64,000 bases of DNA from Chitinophagaceae bacterium UBA1931. GTDB taxonomy: Bacteria > Bacteroidota > Bacteroidia > Chitinophagales > Chitinophagaceae. A model generated the notes under the pieces. That model was given only the letters and a program-made list of their open reading frames with translations, did not search any database and was not told the origin of the DNA. The translations under genes and the position numbers were made by a program. Location: the NCBI GenBank assembly GCA_002337125.1, contig DDFJ01000001.1:558001-622000 (forward strand), in the 5' to 3' direction. Shown here piece after piece: positions 25,727 to 34,921 of the stretch (its first letter is position 1; each line of letters starts with the position of its first letter).

Positions 25727-27094
25727 ATGGAACTTAAAAAAGGAAGTTTAAAAAGTACGATTGCTGTATCGCTCACAAATTACCTGGATGCCGGCGCAAT
25801 TGTAGCTGGTGCAAGCGGGTTAACGCTGTGGCAAAATTATCTTGGTCTTAACGAAGGGCATCTCGGTTGGTTGAATGCGATCAGTGCCAACTGCTTTGGT
25901 GCAGCTATCGGCGCTATTATTGGTGGTTTTCTCGCCGACAAATACGGACGAAAAACCATTTATACCTACAATATGCTTTTGTATATGCTGGGTATTGCCA
26001 TTATCATGTTCACGGTTAACTTTCCCATGCTGTTGATTGGTTTCCTGGTTACAGGTATTTCAGTGGGAGTGGGTGTTCCTGCCTCATGGACATATATTTC
26101 CGAAAATTCAGAAGTGGGTAATCGTGGAAAGAATATGGGTATTTCGCAGTTTGCCTGGGGAGTAGGTCCAATGATCATTTTAATTTTAGGAATGCTCCTT
26201 GCTCCCGGTAAAGCAGATGCTTCAGCCGGTGTTTTATTTGAGTATGTACAAAAAATTGCTGCGTTCTTTATTGGTAACGATGCAGGCATTGACGCAATCA
26301 ATGTATTCAGCAGCCGTATTATTTTCGGGTCTTTGTTTGTTGTGGCGTTCATCGCATGGACTTTGCAACGTAAGCTCAATGAATCGAAAGATTGGGAAGA
26401 AGCACAAAAAATGCAAACCAAGGAAAAACAACCAAGTGTTTTCGCATCGTTTGGTACTCTTTTTACCAACAAGGTAAATATCCTGACCATGCTTTTCCTG
26501 GCAGGCATTTACATCAGCTGGAATATGGTGGCTTCGGTGATGGGTTTCTTTCAACAACATATTTATGAAACCGCAGGTGGTCTTTCCAACGGGCAGGCCA
26601 ATATGATTTCGTCAGTACAATGGATCGTGATTATTGCAGTAACATATTTTGGCTTTGCCATGCTGGTTGATAAAGTCAATCAGCGCTGGCTCTATGTTTT
26701 CGGTACTTCGATAGGTATAGTGGCCTGGTGCATTCTTATTTTTATAGGCATAAAAAATTTAGTAGCGCTATGGACTTTCACCATTCTTTGGGGCATACAT
26801 GCCGGCATAAGCGTGCAGGCATTTTATGCGCTTTGGGCTTCGGAACTTTTTCCTGCCAAATACCGGGCAGCTGCGCAGGGTATTATGTTCTTTGCAGTTA
26901 GAAGCGTAGCAGCAGTATGGGGATTGGGTTTTGTTCATATTTATGGCGAAAACGGAGAAGGATTTTATACTGCAGCCTACATTATGATCGGTCTGCTGCT
27001 TATAGCACTGATCATAGGAACAATCTGGACACCAAAAACCCGTGGCAAATCATTGCAACAAATAACCAAAGAAAGATACGGAGAGGATGTTTAG
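25727..27094 (+). CDS. MFS sugar transporter
   Basis: The 455-aa protein has twelve predicted helices and the MFS loop 2-3 motif GGFLADKYGRKTIY (about residues 65-78). FPAKYRAAAQGIMFF near residue 375 fits the sugar-porter pattern between helices 10 and 11. It probably imports a sugar or oligosaccharide. It starts eight bases after the symporter gene, so the two are co-transcribed. Having two unrelated transporters side by side suggests two related substrates, for example neutral sugar and acid. Confidence 0.9.
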   Translation: MELKKGSLKSTIAVSLTNYLDAGAIVAGASGLTLWQNYLGLNEGHLGWLNAISANCFGAAIGAIIGGFLADKYGRKTIYTYNMLLYMLGIAIIMFTVNFPMLLIGFLVTGISVGVGVPASWTYISENSEVGNRGKNMGISQFAWGVGPMIILILGMLLAPGKADASAGVLFEYVQKIAAFFIGNDAGIDAINVFSSRIIFGSLFVVAFIAWTLQRKLNESKDWEEAQKMQTKEKQPSVFASFGTLFTNKVNILTMLFLAGIYISWNMVASVMGFFQQHIYETAGGLSNGQANMISSVQWIVIIAVTYFGFAMLVDKVNQRWLYVFGTSIGIVAWCILIFIGIKNLVALWTFTILWGIHAGISVQAFYALWASELFPAKYRAAAQGIMFFAVRSVAAVWGLGFVHIYGENGEGFYTAAYIMIGLLLIALIIGTIWTPKTRGKSLQQITKERYGEDV

Positions 27095-27100
27095 GTAATG

Positions 27101-27170
27101 AATGTTGTGCCTGAATAACGCAAGCAAGTAACACGAAGTAGATAACAACGAAGCAATTAACGTGAAGCGA
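27101..27170 (+). repeat. Short imperfect repeats ahead of the GH78 gene
   Basis: The 76-bp gap shows four or five imperfect copies of TAACnCGAAGnA (for example TAACACGAAGTA and TAACAACGAAGCAA). Spacing varies from 13 to 16 bp. No function is apparent. Confidence 0.35.
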
Positions 27171-29300
27171 ATGAATAACTCTTTTTTACAGGATACTTCT
27201 TCTGCAGCAACCTGGATATGGTATCCCGGCGATTTTGAAATAGTGCTGGCTAACAAAATGCAAAACCGCCGTACCGAACGTGGTACTTTTTTTCCGGTGT
27301 TCTGGAAAATCGATAGCCATTATGTGTTGATGGATTTTCATAAAGTGTTTGATGTGCCTGAACAGGAGACAGTAGACATTTACGTAGAAGGTGAATACCA
27401 TGTAAAGCTTGATGGGAAAGCATTTGAAGGTAGTCCGAAACAGATTACTGTTCCTGCTGGTAAACATAAAATCAACATCAAAGTATTTAACCAGACCAAT
27501 GTGCCTGCTATTTATGTAAAGGGAAAAACAATTGTATCCGATGCTACATGGCTTGTAACATTTGAAGACAAAGAATGGATTGATGAAACAGGAAAAGCAT
27601 CCGACATCTCTGCCACCAAATGGCTCAATGCCGGAAGCTGGAATTTTAATTCGCCCACACAGTTGCCTTCGCAGTTTATGCTGCCGACAAAAGAACAATC
27701 AGCTGCTTCAACAACTAAAGGAAATAATTCCATGCTGGTTGATTTTGGAAAAGAAACATTTGGTTTCATCAAACTGCATGGATTAAAAGGCAATGGCAAT
27801 CTTTCTGTTTATTATGGTGAATCAGAAGAAGAAGCATTGTCAACAGAACATTGCGAAACATTGGACAGGGTGGAAGTAAACAACCCGGCTGAGAAAGATG
27901 AAACGATGAAACTATCGAAGGCTTATCGTTTTGTGAATGTACAATACGATGCAGGTGTAAGCCTGGATTCTGTTTCCATGATGTATGAATATGCTGATGT
28001 AAAAGAACGTGGCAGCTTTGCCTGTAACGATGAAGAGATCAACCGGATTTATGATGTAGCGAAATATACTTTTGAGTTGAACACAAGAGAATTTTTCATT
28101 GATGGTATTAAGCGTGACCGTTGGGTATGGAGTGGTGATGCATACCAGAGTTATCTCATGAACTATTATCTCTACTTCGATAGCGAAACAGTAAAACGTA
28201 CAACGTATGCGTTGCGGGGTAAAGATCCGGTAACAGGTCACATCAACACCATCATGGATTATACGTTCTTCTGGTTCCTCGGCATTTATGATTATTATCT
28301 CTACACAGGTGATAAGCATTTTATTGCGCAGAACTACGATCGTATGAAAAGCCTCATGGATTATGTGCTGGCAAGAAGAAACAAAGATGGGTTGATGGAA
28401 TGGATGTCCGGCGATTGGATTTTTATTGATTGGGCAGCAGGTCTTAGTAAAGAAGGTGAAGTTAGTTTTGAACAGTTATTGCTGGCACGCAGTCTTGAAA
28501 CAATGGCGCTTTGTGCAAACATTGCTGATGATAAAGATGCAGCAACGCAATACAACACGCTGGCTGCTGATATGCGCAAAAAATTGTTCGAGATTTACTG
28601 GAACGACGAGAAGCAGGCGTTGGTGCACAGCCGTGTGGATGGCAAGCAAACAGAAAATGTAACCCGTTATGCCAACATGTTCTCTATCTTCTTCGATTAT
28701 TTTAACCAGCAACAAAAGAACCAGGTAAAAACATCGGTGCTGTTGAATGATGATATTCAAAAGATCACCACACCTTACATGCGCTTCTATGAACTGGAAG
28801 CATTGTGTGCGATGGGCGAACAGTCTTATGTGTTGAAGGAAATGAAAGATTACTGGGGCGGCATGTTGAAACTCGGTGCAACAAGTTTCTGGGAAGAATA
28901 TAATCCTTCCAAAGAAGGTGCTGAACATTATGCCATGTATGGTCGTGAGTTTGGAAAAAGTTTATGTCATGCATGGGGTGCAAGCCCGTTGTATTTGCTG
29001 GGCAAATATTATCTCGGTGTAAAACCAACAGCACCCGGTTATGCAAACTATGTAGTGGAACCAAATCTTGGTGGTCTTGAATGGATGCAGGGAAAAGTAC
29101 CAACACCTGCTGGTGAAATTGAATTGTATGTAAGTAAAACGCAAATAAAAATTACAGGTGCAGCAGGAACAGGTGTGTTGAAATTCAGCAGCAAAACAAA
29201 ACCTGTTTGTAAGGAAGGAACTATTGTTGATAAGGGAAATGATCATTATGAATTGATCGTGGAGATAGGAAAGAGTTATACTGTTCAATATGTTTTATAA
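27171..29300 (+). CDS. GH78-like alpha-L-rhamnosidase
   Basis: The ATG at 27171 gives 709 aa with no signal peptide, so the enzyme is probably cytoplasmic or periplasm-independent. Two beta-rich modules occupy about residues 1-260. The (alpha/alpha)6 catalytic domain follows, with the GH78 motif DGIKRDRWVWSGD (near 313), the acid region, and SFWEEYNP near 570. A C-terminal beta domain ends the protein. GH78 enzymes remove terminal alpha-L-rhamnose from pectins, plant glycosides and similar glycans. With the mutarotase-like fusion and the GH106 gene it points to rhamnose-containing substrates. Confidence 0.88.
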   Translation: MNNSFLQDTSSAATWIWYPGDFEIVLANKMQNRRTERGTFFPVFWKIDSHYVLMDFHKVFDVPEQETVDIYVEGEYHVKLDGKAFEGSPKQITVPAGKHKINIKVFNQTNVPAIYVKGKTIVSDATWLVTFEDKEWIDETGKASDISATKWLNAGSWNFNSPTQLPSQFMLPTKEQSAASTTKGNNSMLVDFGKETFGFIKLHGLKGNGNLSVYYGESEEEALSTEHCETLDRVEVNNPAEKDETMKLSKAYRFVNVQYDAGVSLDSVSMMYEYADVKERGSFACNDEEINRIYDVAKYTFELNTREFFIDGIKRDRWVWSGDAYQSYLMNYYLYFDSETVKRTTYALRGKDPVTGHINTIMDYTFFWFLGIYDYYLYTGDKHFIAQNYDRMKSLMDYVLARRNKDGLMEWMSGDWIFIDWAAGLSKEGEVSFEQLLLARSLETMALCANIADDKDAATQYNTLAADMRKKLFEIYWNDEKQALVHSRVDGKQTENVTRYANMFSIFFDYFNQQQKNQVKTSVLLNDDIQKITTPYMRFYELEALCAMGEQSYVLKEMKDYWGGMLKLGATSFWEEYNPSKEGAEHYAMYGREFGKSLCHAWGASPLYLLGKYYLGVKPTAPGYANYVVEPNLGGLEWMQGKVPTPAGEIELYVSKTQIKITGAAGTGVLKFSSKTKPVCKEGTIVDKGNDHYELIVEIGKSYTVQYVL

Positions 29301-29372
29301 CCACGGAGACACAGAGAGCACAGAGAAATTTACTTTGTGTTCTTTCAGTCTTTGAGTCTTTGTGGCAAAAAA
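29301..29372 (+). repeat. Dispersed CACAGAG/CTTTGTG inverted-repeat element
   Basis: CCACGGAGACACAGAG...GCACAGAG on the left faces CTTTGTGTTCTTTCAG...GTCTTTGTGG on the right, forming a long imperfect hairpin. A related copy lies at 40708-40800, where it is inside a coding region. Confidence 0.6.
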
Positions 29373-29378
29373 GATAAA

Positions 29379-31391
29379 ATGAAAAAATATTTAATTGTAA
29401 CAATCATTCTGTTATCGCAGAACATAAATGCACAAACGGCATTAGTCAATACACAAGCCAGCAGTTATGCAAAGCTTACAGGTGTAGGTGTGAGTGATGT
29501 GCATTGGACAAAAGGTTTCTGGGCCGAACGTTTTGCTGTGTGCCGTGATGCAATGGTACCTCAGTTGTGGCAAACCTATACCAGCAAGGATTTTTGTTTT
29601 TCGTTTGAGAATTTCAGGATTGCTGCAGGATTGGATACAGGAAAATTCCGTGGCCCATCTTTTCACGATGGTGATTTTTACAAAACGCTGGAAGCAGTGG
29701 CAGCGATGTATGCATCAACCAAAAATCCGCAACTGGATAAATGGATGGATGAAGCCATTGCGGTGATTGGTAAAGCACAAAAGCAGGATGGATATATCTA
29801 CACCAAAAATATCATCGAACAAAAAAGTTCGGGCAAAGAAAAAATGTTTGATGACCAGCTGAGTTTTGAAGCATACAACTTTGGTCATTTAATGACGGCT
29901 GCCTGTGTGCATTACCGTGCAACAGGAAAAACATCTTTGCTGAATATTGCAAAAAAAGCAGCCGACTTCCTCATTGGTTTTTATCATACAGCAACACCTG
30001 AACAGGCACGTAATGCTATTTGCCCATCGCATTATATGGGCTTAACCGAATTGTACCGCACAACAAACGAAAAGAAATATCTCGATCTTGTTATTCATCT
30101 CATCAACATCCGTGGTACGGTTGAAGGAACAGATGATAACAGCGACCGTGCACCTTTCCGTGAAATGAACAAAGTGGCCGGGCATGCAGTAAGGGCTAAT
30201 TATTTATTTGCAGGTGTGGCCGATGTGTATGCAGAAACAGGCGATGAAACATTGATGAACACTTTGAATAAAATGTGGAACAATGTCATCAATACAAAAA
30301 TGTATATCACCGGTGGTTGCGGTGCGTTGTATGATGGCGTGAGTGTGGATGGTACTTCGTACAAACCGGATACTGTGCAGAAGGTACACCAGAGTTACGG
30401 AAGGGATTACCAGCTACCCAACTTCAGTGCACACAATGAAACCTGCGCCAACATCGGTAATGTTTTGTGGAACTGGCGGATGTTTTTGTTAACAGGCGAA
30501 TCGAAGTATGCAGATATTGTTGAGCTTGCTTTATACAACAGTGTGTTGAGTGGCGTTAGTCTTGATGGTACAAAATATTTTTACACCAACCCATTGGCAT
30601 CAACAGCTGATTATCCGTATCACCTGCGTTGGGAAGGTGGCCGTGTACCTTATATCAGCAAATCAAATTGCTGTCCGCCGAATGTGGTACGCACTATTGC
30701 CGAAGTGAGTGATTATATGTACAGCATTGGAGAAAAAGGATTGTACATAAACATGTATGGAGGCAACACACTTGCAACTGAACTGCACGACGGAACAAAA
30801 ATTAAACTGGAACAAACTACGAATTACCCCTGGGATGGAAAGATTGTAATTAAGTTGCTTGATTCTGTATCCAAAAGCCAGATTATTTTTTTCAGAATTC
30901 CCGGATGGTGTAAAAAGTATTCATTTAAAGTGAATGGTATGTTGCCACATAATTATGTTGAAAGAGGCGATGGTTATGTTGGGTTAAAAGGCAAATGGAA
31001 AGCTGGGGATAAAATTGAATTGATCCTGGATATGCCTGCAACACTCATTGAAAGCAATCCATTGGTGGAAGAAACAAGAAACCAGGTAACGGTGAAGCGT
31101 GGGCCAATTGTATATTGTTTAGAGTCGGCTGATTTGCCACAACTGAAAGTTTTTGATGTGGTGATTCCTGCCAACATTAAACTGCAACCAATCCCAATGA
31201 AAATTGACAACGGGAATATGATGGCATTAACAGGCGAAGCAAGATTGATTGAACAGAACCAGTGGAACAATACATTGTACAAAGAAGTAAACACAACACT
31301 CAAACCGGTAACGATTAAACTTATTCCGTATTACGCATGGGCTAACCGTGGTAAAACAGATATGACAGTTTGGTTGCCATTAATGAGATAA
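29379..31391 (+). CDS. GH127 beta-L-arabinofuranosidase-like protein (DUF1680)
   Basis: ATG at 29379 gives a signal peptide ending NINAQ and a 670-aa secreted protein; the longer frame upstream is part of an intergenic repeat. The fold is an (alpha/alpha)6 barrel plus beta domains. The zinc/cysteine nucleophile centre of GH127 is visible as SAHNETCANIGNVLW (Glu and Cys near residue 352) and SNCCPPNVVRT (Cys-Cys near 430). GH127/GH146 enzymes remove beta-L-arabinofuranose from plant glycans and glycoproteins. The gene stop is followed one base later by the start of the RuBisCO-like gene. Confidence 0.9.
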   Translation: MKKYLIVTIILLSQNINAQTALVNTQASSYAKLTGVGVSDVHWTKGFWAERFAVCRDAMVPQLWQTYTSKDFCFSFENFRIAAGLDTGKFRGPSFHDGDFYKTLEAVAAMYASTKNPQLDKWMDEAIAVIGKAQKQDGYIYTKNIIEQKSSGKEKMFDDQLSFEAYNFGHLMTAACVHYRATGKTSLLNIAKKAADFLIGFYHTATPEQARNAICPSHYMGLTELYRTTNEKKYLDLVIHLINIRGTVEGTDDNSDRAPFREMNKVAGHAVRANYLFAGVADVYAETGDETLMNTLNKMWNNVINTKMYITGGCGALYDGVSVDGTSYKPDTVQKVHQSYGRDYQLPNFSAHNETCANIGNVLWNWRMFLLTGESKYADIVELALYNSVLSGVSLDGTKYFYTNPLASTADYPYHLRWEGGRVPYISKSNCCPPNVVRTIAEVSDYMYSIGEKGLYINMYGGNTLATELHDGTKIKLEQTTNYPWDGKIVIKLLDSVSKSQIIFFRIPGWCKKYSFKVNGMLPHNYVERGDGYVGLKGKWKAGDKIELILDMPATLIESNPLVEETRNQVTVKRGPIVYCLESADLPQLKVFDVVIPANIKLQPIPMKIDNGNMMALTGEARLIEQNQWNNTLYKEVNTTLKPVTIKLIPYYAWANRGKTDMTVWLPLMR

Positions 31392-31392
31392 C

Positions 31393-32637
31393 ATGGAACG
31401 TATAACAGCAACATACTATATCGAAACGCCGTATGCACCTGAAAAAGCTGCAGCGGTGTTAGCAGGCGAACAATCATCGGGAACATTTGTAGCAGTGCCC
31501 GGCGAAACAGAAGAATTAAAACAACGCTTTGCAGCAAGAGTGGAATCAGTTCAAGTACTGGAAACAGTAAACGAACCTGCTATTCCCGGTGCAACAAGCA
31601 AAGAAGGAAAATATCATCGTGCAATTGTAAAAGTATCGTGGAGCATTGAAAACTTTGGTTATAATCTTCCCGTGATGGTTTCAACATTGCAGGGAAATTT
31701 ATACGAGATCACACATTTCACTGGTTTAAAGCTGATGGATATTGAGCTGCCTGCATCATTCGGCAACCAGTTCAAAGGGCCAGCTTTTGGTATTGAAGGT
31801 TGCAGACAGTTAACAGGTGTACATGATCGTCCGTTAATCGGCACCATCATCAAACCATCCATTGGTTTGTCGGTTGAACAAACAGCTTCGATGGTAAAAA
31901 CATTGGCTGAAGCAGGAATTGATTTTGTAAAAGATGATGAACTGCTTTCTTCATCTGCCAATTCAAACTTCAATGACCGTGTTGATGCAGTAATGAACGT
32001 TATCAATGCACATGCAGATAAAACCGGTAAGAAAGTGATGTATGCTTTCAACATCAGCGGTGAAGTGGATGAAATGCTGCAACGCTATGAGAAGATTGTC
32101 AACAGTGGAGGCACCTGCGCCATGATCAGCATTAACAGTGTGGGTCTGGCAGGAGCAAAAACAATCATGGATCAACGACAGCTTGCTGTACATGCACACC
32201 GCAACGGCTGGGGAATGATGACAAGACATCCGTTACTGGGAATTGATTACAAAGCCTATCAAAAAATTTGGCGCATGGCTGGTGCAGACCAGATGCATGT
32301 GAACGGTATTGATAATAAATTCTGGGAGAGTGATGATAGTGTGGTGGCATCCATTGAAGCATGTTTGGCAAGAATGTTCGATCATAAAACTGTTGTGCCC
32401 GTTGTATCATCTGGTCAGTGGGGCGGACAGGCATTTGAAACTTACAGAAGAACAAAAACCGTTGACTTGTTATACATGGCCGGTGGCGGCATCATGGCTC
32501 ACCCGATGGGAGCGGCCGCAGGTGTTGTTGCTTTGCAGCAGGCATGGAAAGCAGCAGTTGATGGATTAACTCTGGAAGATGCAGCAAAGCAATACAAAGA
32601 GTTTGCAGCTGCGGTGGAAAAATTTGGAAAGAAATAG
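31393..32637 (+). CDS. RuBisCO-like protein (form IV RLP)
   Basis: The 414-aa protein has the RuBisCO large-subunit fold: an N-terminal domain (residues 1-140) and a beta/alpha barrel. It keeps Lys154 (equivalent of K175), the carbamate/metal triad Lys180-Asp182-Glu183 in DFVKDDE, His269 (H294), Arg270, His302 (H327), Lys309 (K334) and Ser340 (S379). Lys177 of carboxylating enzymes is Ser156. This pattern argues for enolisation or decarboxylation chemistry rather than CO2 fixation. RLPs paired with a DUF1537 kinase are known in D-apionate catabolism, acting on 3-oxo-isoapionate 4-phosphate. The kinase is the next gene. The exact substrate here is inferred. Confidence 0.9.
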   Translation: MERITATYYIETPYAPEKAAAVLAGEQSSGTFVAVPGETEELKQRFAARVESVQVLETVNEPAIPGATSKEGKYHRAIVKVSWSIENFGYNLPVMVSTLQGNLYEITHFTGLKLMDIELPASFGNQFKGPAFGIEGCRQLTGVHDRPLIGTIIKPSIGLSVEQTASMVKTLAEAGIDFVKDDELLSSSANSNFNDRVDAVMNVINAHADKTGKKVMYAFNISGEVDEMLQRYEKIVNSGGTCAMISINSVGLAGAKTIMDQRQLAVHAHRNGWGMMTRHPLLGIDYKAYQKIWRMAGADQMHVNGIDNKFWESDDSVVASIEACLARMFDHKTVVPVVSSGQWGGQAFETYRRTKTVDLLYMAGGGIMAHPMGAAAGVVALQQAWKAAVDGLTLEDAAKQYKEFAAAVEKFGKK

Positions 32638-32695
32638 TTGAACAAACCCCGTCAGCGGTTGCAAACCTGGCGGCGGTTGCAGATATAAAAACGAA

Positions 32696-33985
32696 GTGAA
32701 CAACAAACAAAACATATTACTCGCATTTTACGGTGATGATTTTACCGGCAGCACTGATGCACTGGAGTTTATTACAAAAGCCGGAGCCAAAGCTGTGTTG
32801 TTTATTGAACCGCCCACAGCAGAGCAGTTAAAGCAGTTTCCGGATATTAATGTCATTGGTGTGGCTGGCAAAACAAGATCATTGTCGCCTGCAGAAATGG
32901 AAAAAACTCTGGTGCCGGCTTTTCAGCAACTGAAAGCAAGCGGTGCAAAACAGGTACATTATAAAGTATGCTCAACATTTGATTCATCCGCAACTGTTGG
33001 AAGTATTGGTAAAGCAATTGACTGTGGTGCTGAAGTGTTTCAGCATAAATTAATTCCTGTATTGGGTGGTGCACCATCGCTTGGACGTTATTGTGTGTTT
33101 GGAAATTTGTTTGCACGCATGGGCATTGGCAGCAATGGAAATATTTACCGGCTCGATCGTCATCCATCAATGAGTAAACACCCGGTTACACCTGCTGATG
33201 AAAGTGATCTGCGTCTGCATATCGGTAAGCAGACAACAAAAAAAATTGGACTGATTGATTTGGTGCAGATGCAGCAACCTGTTGCTGAATGGAAGAATAA
33301 ATTATCAGGTGAAGAAGTTGTGTTGATTGATGCGATGTATGAAGAACAACTGATTACGATTGGTGAATGGATAGATTGTCTTGATGAAAGTAAAACAGTT
33401 TTCAGTGTTGGAGGTTCAGGTGTGGAAGCAGCATTAGGTAACTACTGGAATAAAAAAGGTTTGCTGCATGAAGTGACAGAATGGAAACAGCCGGCTAAGG
33501 CAGAACCTTTACTGGTGATCTCCGGCAGCTGTTCGCCCGTTACTGCTGCGCAGATTGAGTGGGCGAAGGAACATGGTTTTGAAGAAGTGATTATTGATGC
33601 CGTTGAGATTTGTGAAGAAGAAGTGATGGATGCTGCTGTCATGAATCATGTAGCAGTACTGTTACAGAAAAAGAAAAATGTAATTGTTCATACAGGAACC
33701 AAACAACCGGAAAATCTTTCATCGGAAAAACTGGGAACTGCATTGGGCACTATTGCAAAACATGCAGTGAAACATTCGCATTTAAAACGTGTGGTGATTG
33801 CCGGGGGCGATACCAGTAGTTATGCTGCAAGAGCAATGGATATTAATGCGGTTGAAATGATTGCATCATTCGTAAGTGGTGCGCCTTTGTGCAAAGCTTA
33901 TTCAACGGATAAAAAGATCAATGGTCTCGAAGTAAACTTTAAAGGCGGACAGGTGGGAGCGGAGGATTACTTTGGATTGTTTTAA
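32696..33985 (+). CDS. DUF1537 four-carbon acid sugar kinase family protein
   Basis: The 429-aa cytoplasmic kinase begins NILLAFYGDDFTGSTDALEF, with the substrate-binding Asp pair. It also has HPVTPADESDLRLHIGKQT near residue 160, and the ATP-binding C-terminal VIAGGDTSSYAARAMDI. The start is GTG at 32696. Known members phosphorylate threonate, erythronate, ketotetronates, or 3-oxo-isoapionate (OiaK). Direct adjacency to a RuBisCO-like gene favours an OiaK-like role: phosphorylating a 3-oxo acid that the RLP then cleaves. The HPVTPxDExDLR motif is shared with kinases of that branch, but also with other DUF1537 proteins. Confidence 0.9.
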   Translation: MNNKQNILLAFYGDDFTGSTDALEFITKAGAKAVLFIEPPTAEQLKQFPDINVIGVAGKTRSLSPAEMEKTLVPAFQQLKASGAKQVHYKVCSTFDSSATVGSIGKAIDCGAEVFQHKLIPVLGGAPSLGRYCVFGNLFARMGIGSNGNIYRLDRHPSMSKHPVTPADESDLRLHIGKQTTKKIGLIDLVQMQQPVAEWKNKLSGEEVVLIDAMYEEQLITIGEWIDCLDESKTVFSVGGSGVEAALGNYWNKKGLLHEVTEWKQPAKAEPLLVISGSCSPVTAAQIEWAKEHGFEEVIIDAVEICEEEVMDAAVMNHVAVLLQKKKNVIVHTGTKQPENLSSEKLGTALGTIAKHAVKHSHLKRVVIAGGDTSSYAARAMDINAVEMIASFVSGAPLCKAYSTDKKINGLEVNFKGGQVGAEDYFGLF

Positions 33986-34091
33986 GTGATGAATTATGAA
34001 TAGAAATACAGAACGTACAAGTGAGTGACACAACAAAAGTTAAACAGAAAAGCAAAAGCTGATTCAATAAAAAATAAAAACGAAAATAAAG

Positions 34092-34757
34092 ATGTCGGAA
34101 AAAACTTTAGGACTCATACATACATCGGCAACATTAGTGCCTGTGTTTGCAGAGTTGTGCAGCAAGTATCTGCCGGGTGTGAAAACATTCAACATTGTGG
34201 ATGACAGTTTAATCAAGAACACTATTGCACGTGGAGCGCTTACTCCCGATACATCAAAGCGTGTGGTGAATTATGCAGCATCAGCGCAGGAAGCAGGTGC
34301 TGATTATATTTTATTCACCTGTTCATCCATTGGGCCTGCTGTTGAAACAGCAGCAACGTTAACGGGTGTGCCTGTGCTGCGTGTGGATCAGCCAATGGCG
34401 GATAAAGCTGTGCAGACAGGAAAACGGATTGGTGTGATTGCAACTTTATCAACCACATTAAATCCAACAAGTGATTTAGTAAGAAGAAGAGCTGCAGTTG
34501 CAGGAAAAGAAATTGAACTGAAATCTGTTTTATGCGAAGGTGCATTTGAAGCATTGATGAGTGGTGATGCTGCAACACACGATCAGAAAGTGGGTGATGC
34601 ATTAAAGCAACTGGCAAATGAAGTGGATGTGATTGTATTGGCACAGGCAAGTATGGCAAGAGTGGTGGATACATTAACTGATGCTGAAAAGAAAGTGCCG
34701 ATACTGGCCAGTCCGCCGGTGGCAATGGAATATTTGAAAACAGTACTTGCCCCCTAA
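34092..34757 (+). CDS. Asp/Glu racemase-fold protein, one catalytic cysteine missing
   Basis: The 221-aa protein has the two-lobed Asp/Glu/hydantoin racemase fold. The first cysteine is present: Cys77 in LFTCSSIGP. The second, normally in a GCT/GCA motif, is absent: the equivalent strand reads IVLAQASMA (residues 181-189). Two-base racemisation is therefore unlikely. Single-cysteine members such as arylmalonate decarboxylase and maleate isomerase-like enzymes do decarboxylation, isomerisation or one-base chemistry. Its place after the RLP and kinase suggests a sugar-acid isomerase or decarboxylase, unproven. The last codons (Leu-Ala-Pro-stop) run into a CCCCCTGAAGGGGG repeat. Confidence 0.8.
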   Translation: MSEKTLGLIHTSATLVPVFAELCSKYLPGVKTFNIVDDSLIKNTIARGALTPDTSKRVVNYAASAQEAGADYILFTCSSIGPAVETAATLTGVPVLRVDQPMADKAVQTGKRIGVIATLSTTLNPTSDLVRRRAAVAGKEIELKSVLCEGAFEALMSGDAATHDQKVGDALKQLANEVDVIVLAQASMARVVDTLTDAEKKVPILASPPVAMEYLKTVLAP

Positions 34758-34900
34758 ATCCCCCTGAAGGGGGACTTAGAAACACCCTGTATTTAGAACG
34801 GTTTTAACTGATTGAATTTGCTGAATAAAAAATAGAAAGATCAAGTGGTAGACATCATGTTGAATAAAATTTTAAAGCACCGCCTCACCCCTTTAGGGGA
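34748..34900 (+). repeat. Two CCCCT-AAGGGG palindromes
   Basis: CCCCCTGAAGGGGG at 34760-34773 and ACCCCTTTAGGGGA at 34887-34900 are short perfect palindromes of the same family as the one after sdhA. They flank the 164-bp gap between the racemase-like gene and the BASS transporter. Confidence 0.65.
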
Positions 34901-34921
34901 AGAGGGAGGGAGAAGGGGCTT

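Noticed and set aside
31393..32637. True carboxylating RuBisCO
   Set aside because: Ser156 replaces the K177 equivalent, several loop residues differ, no phosphoribulokinase is present, and the neighbours are sugar-acid genes.
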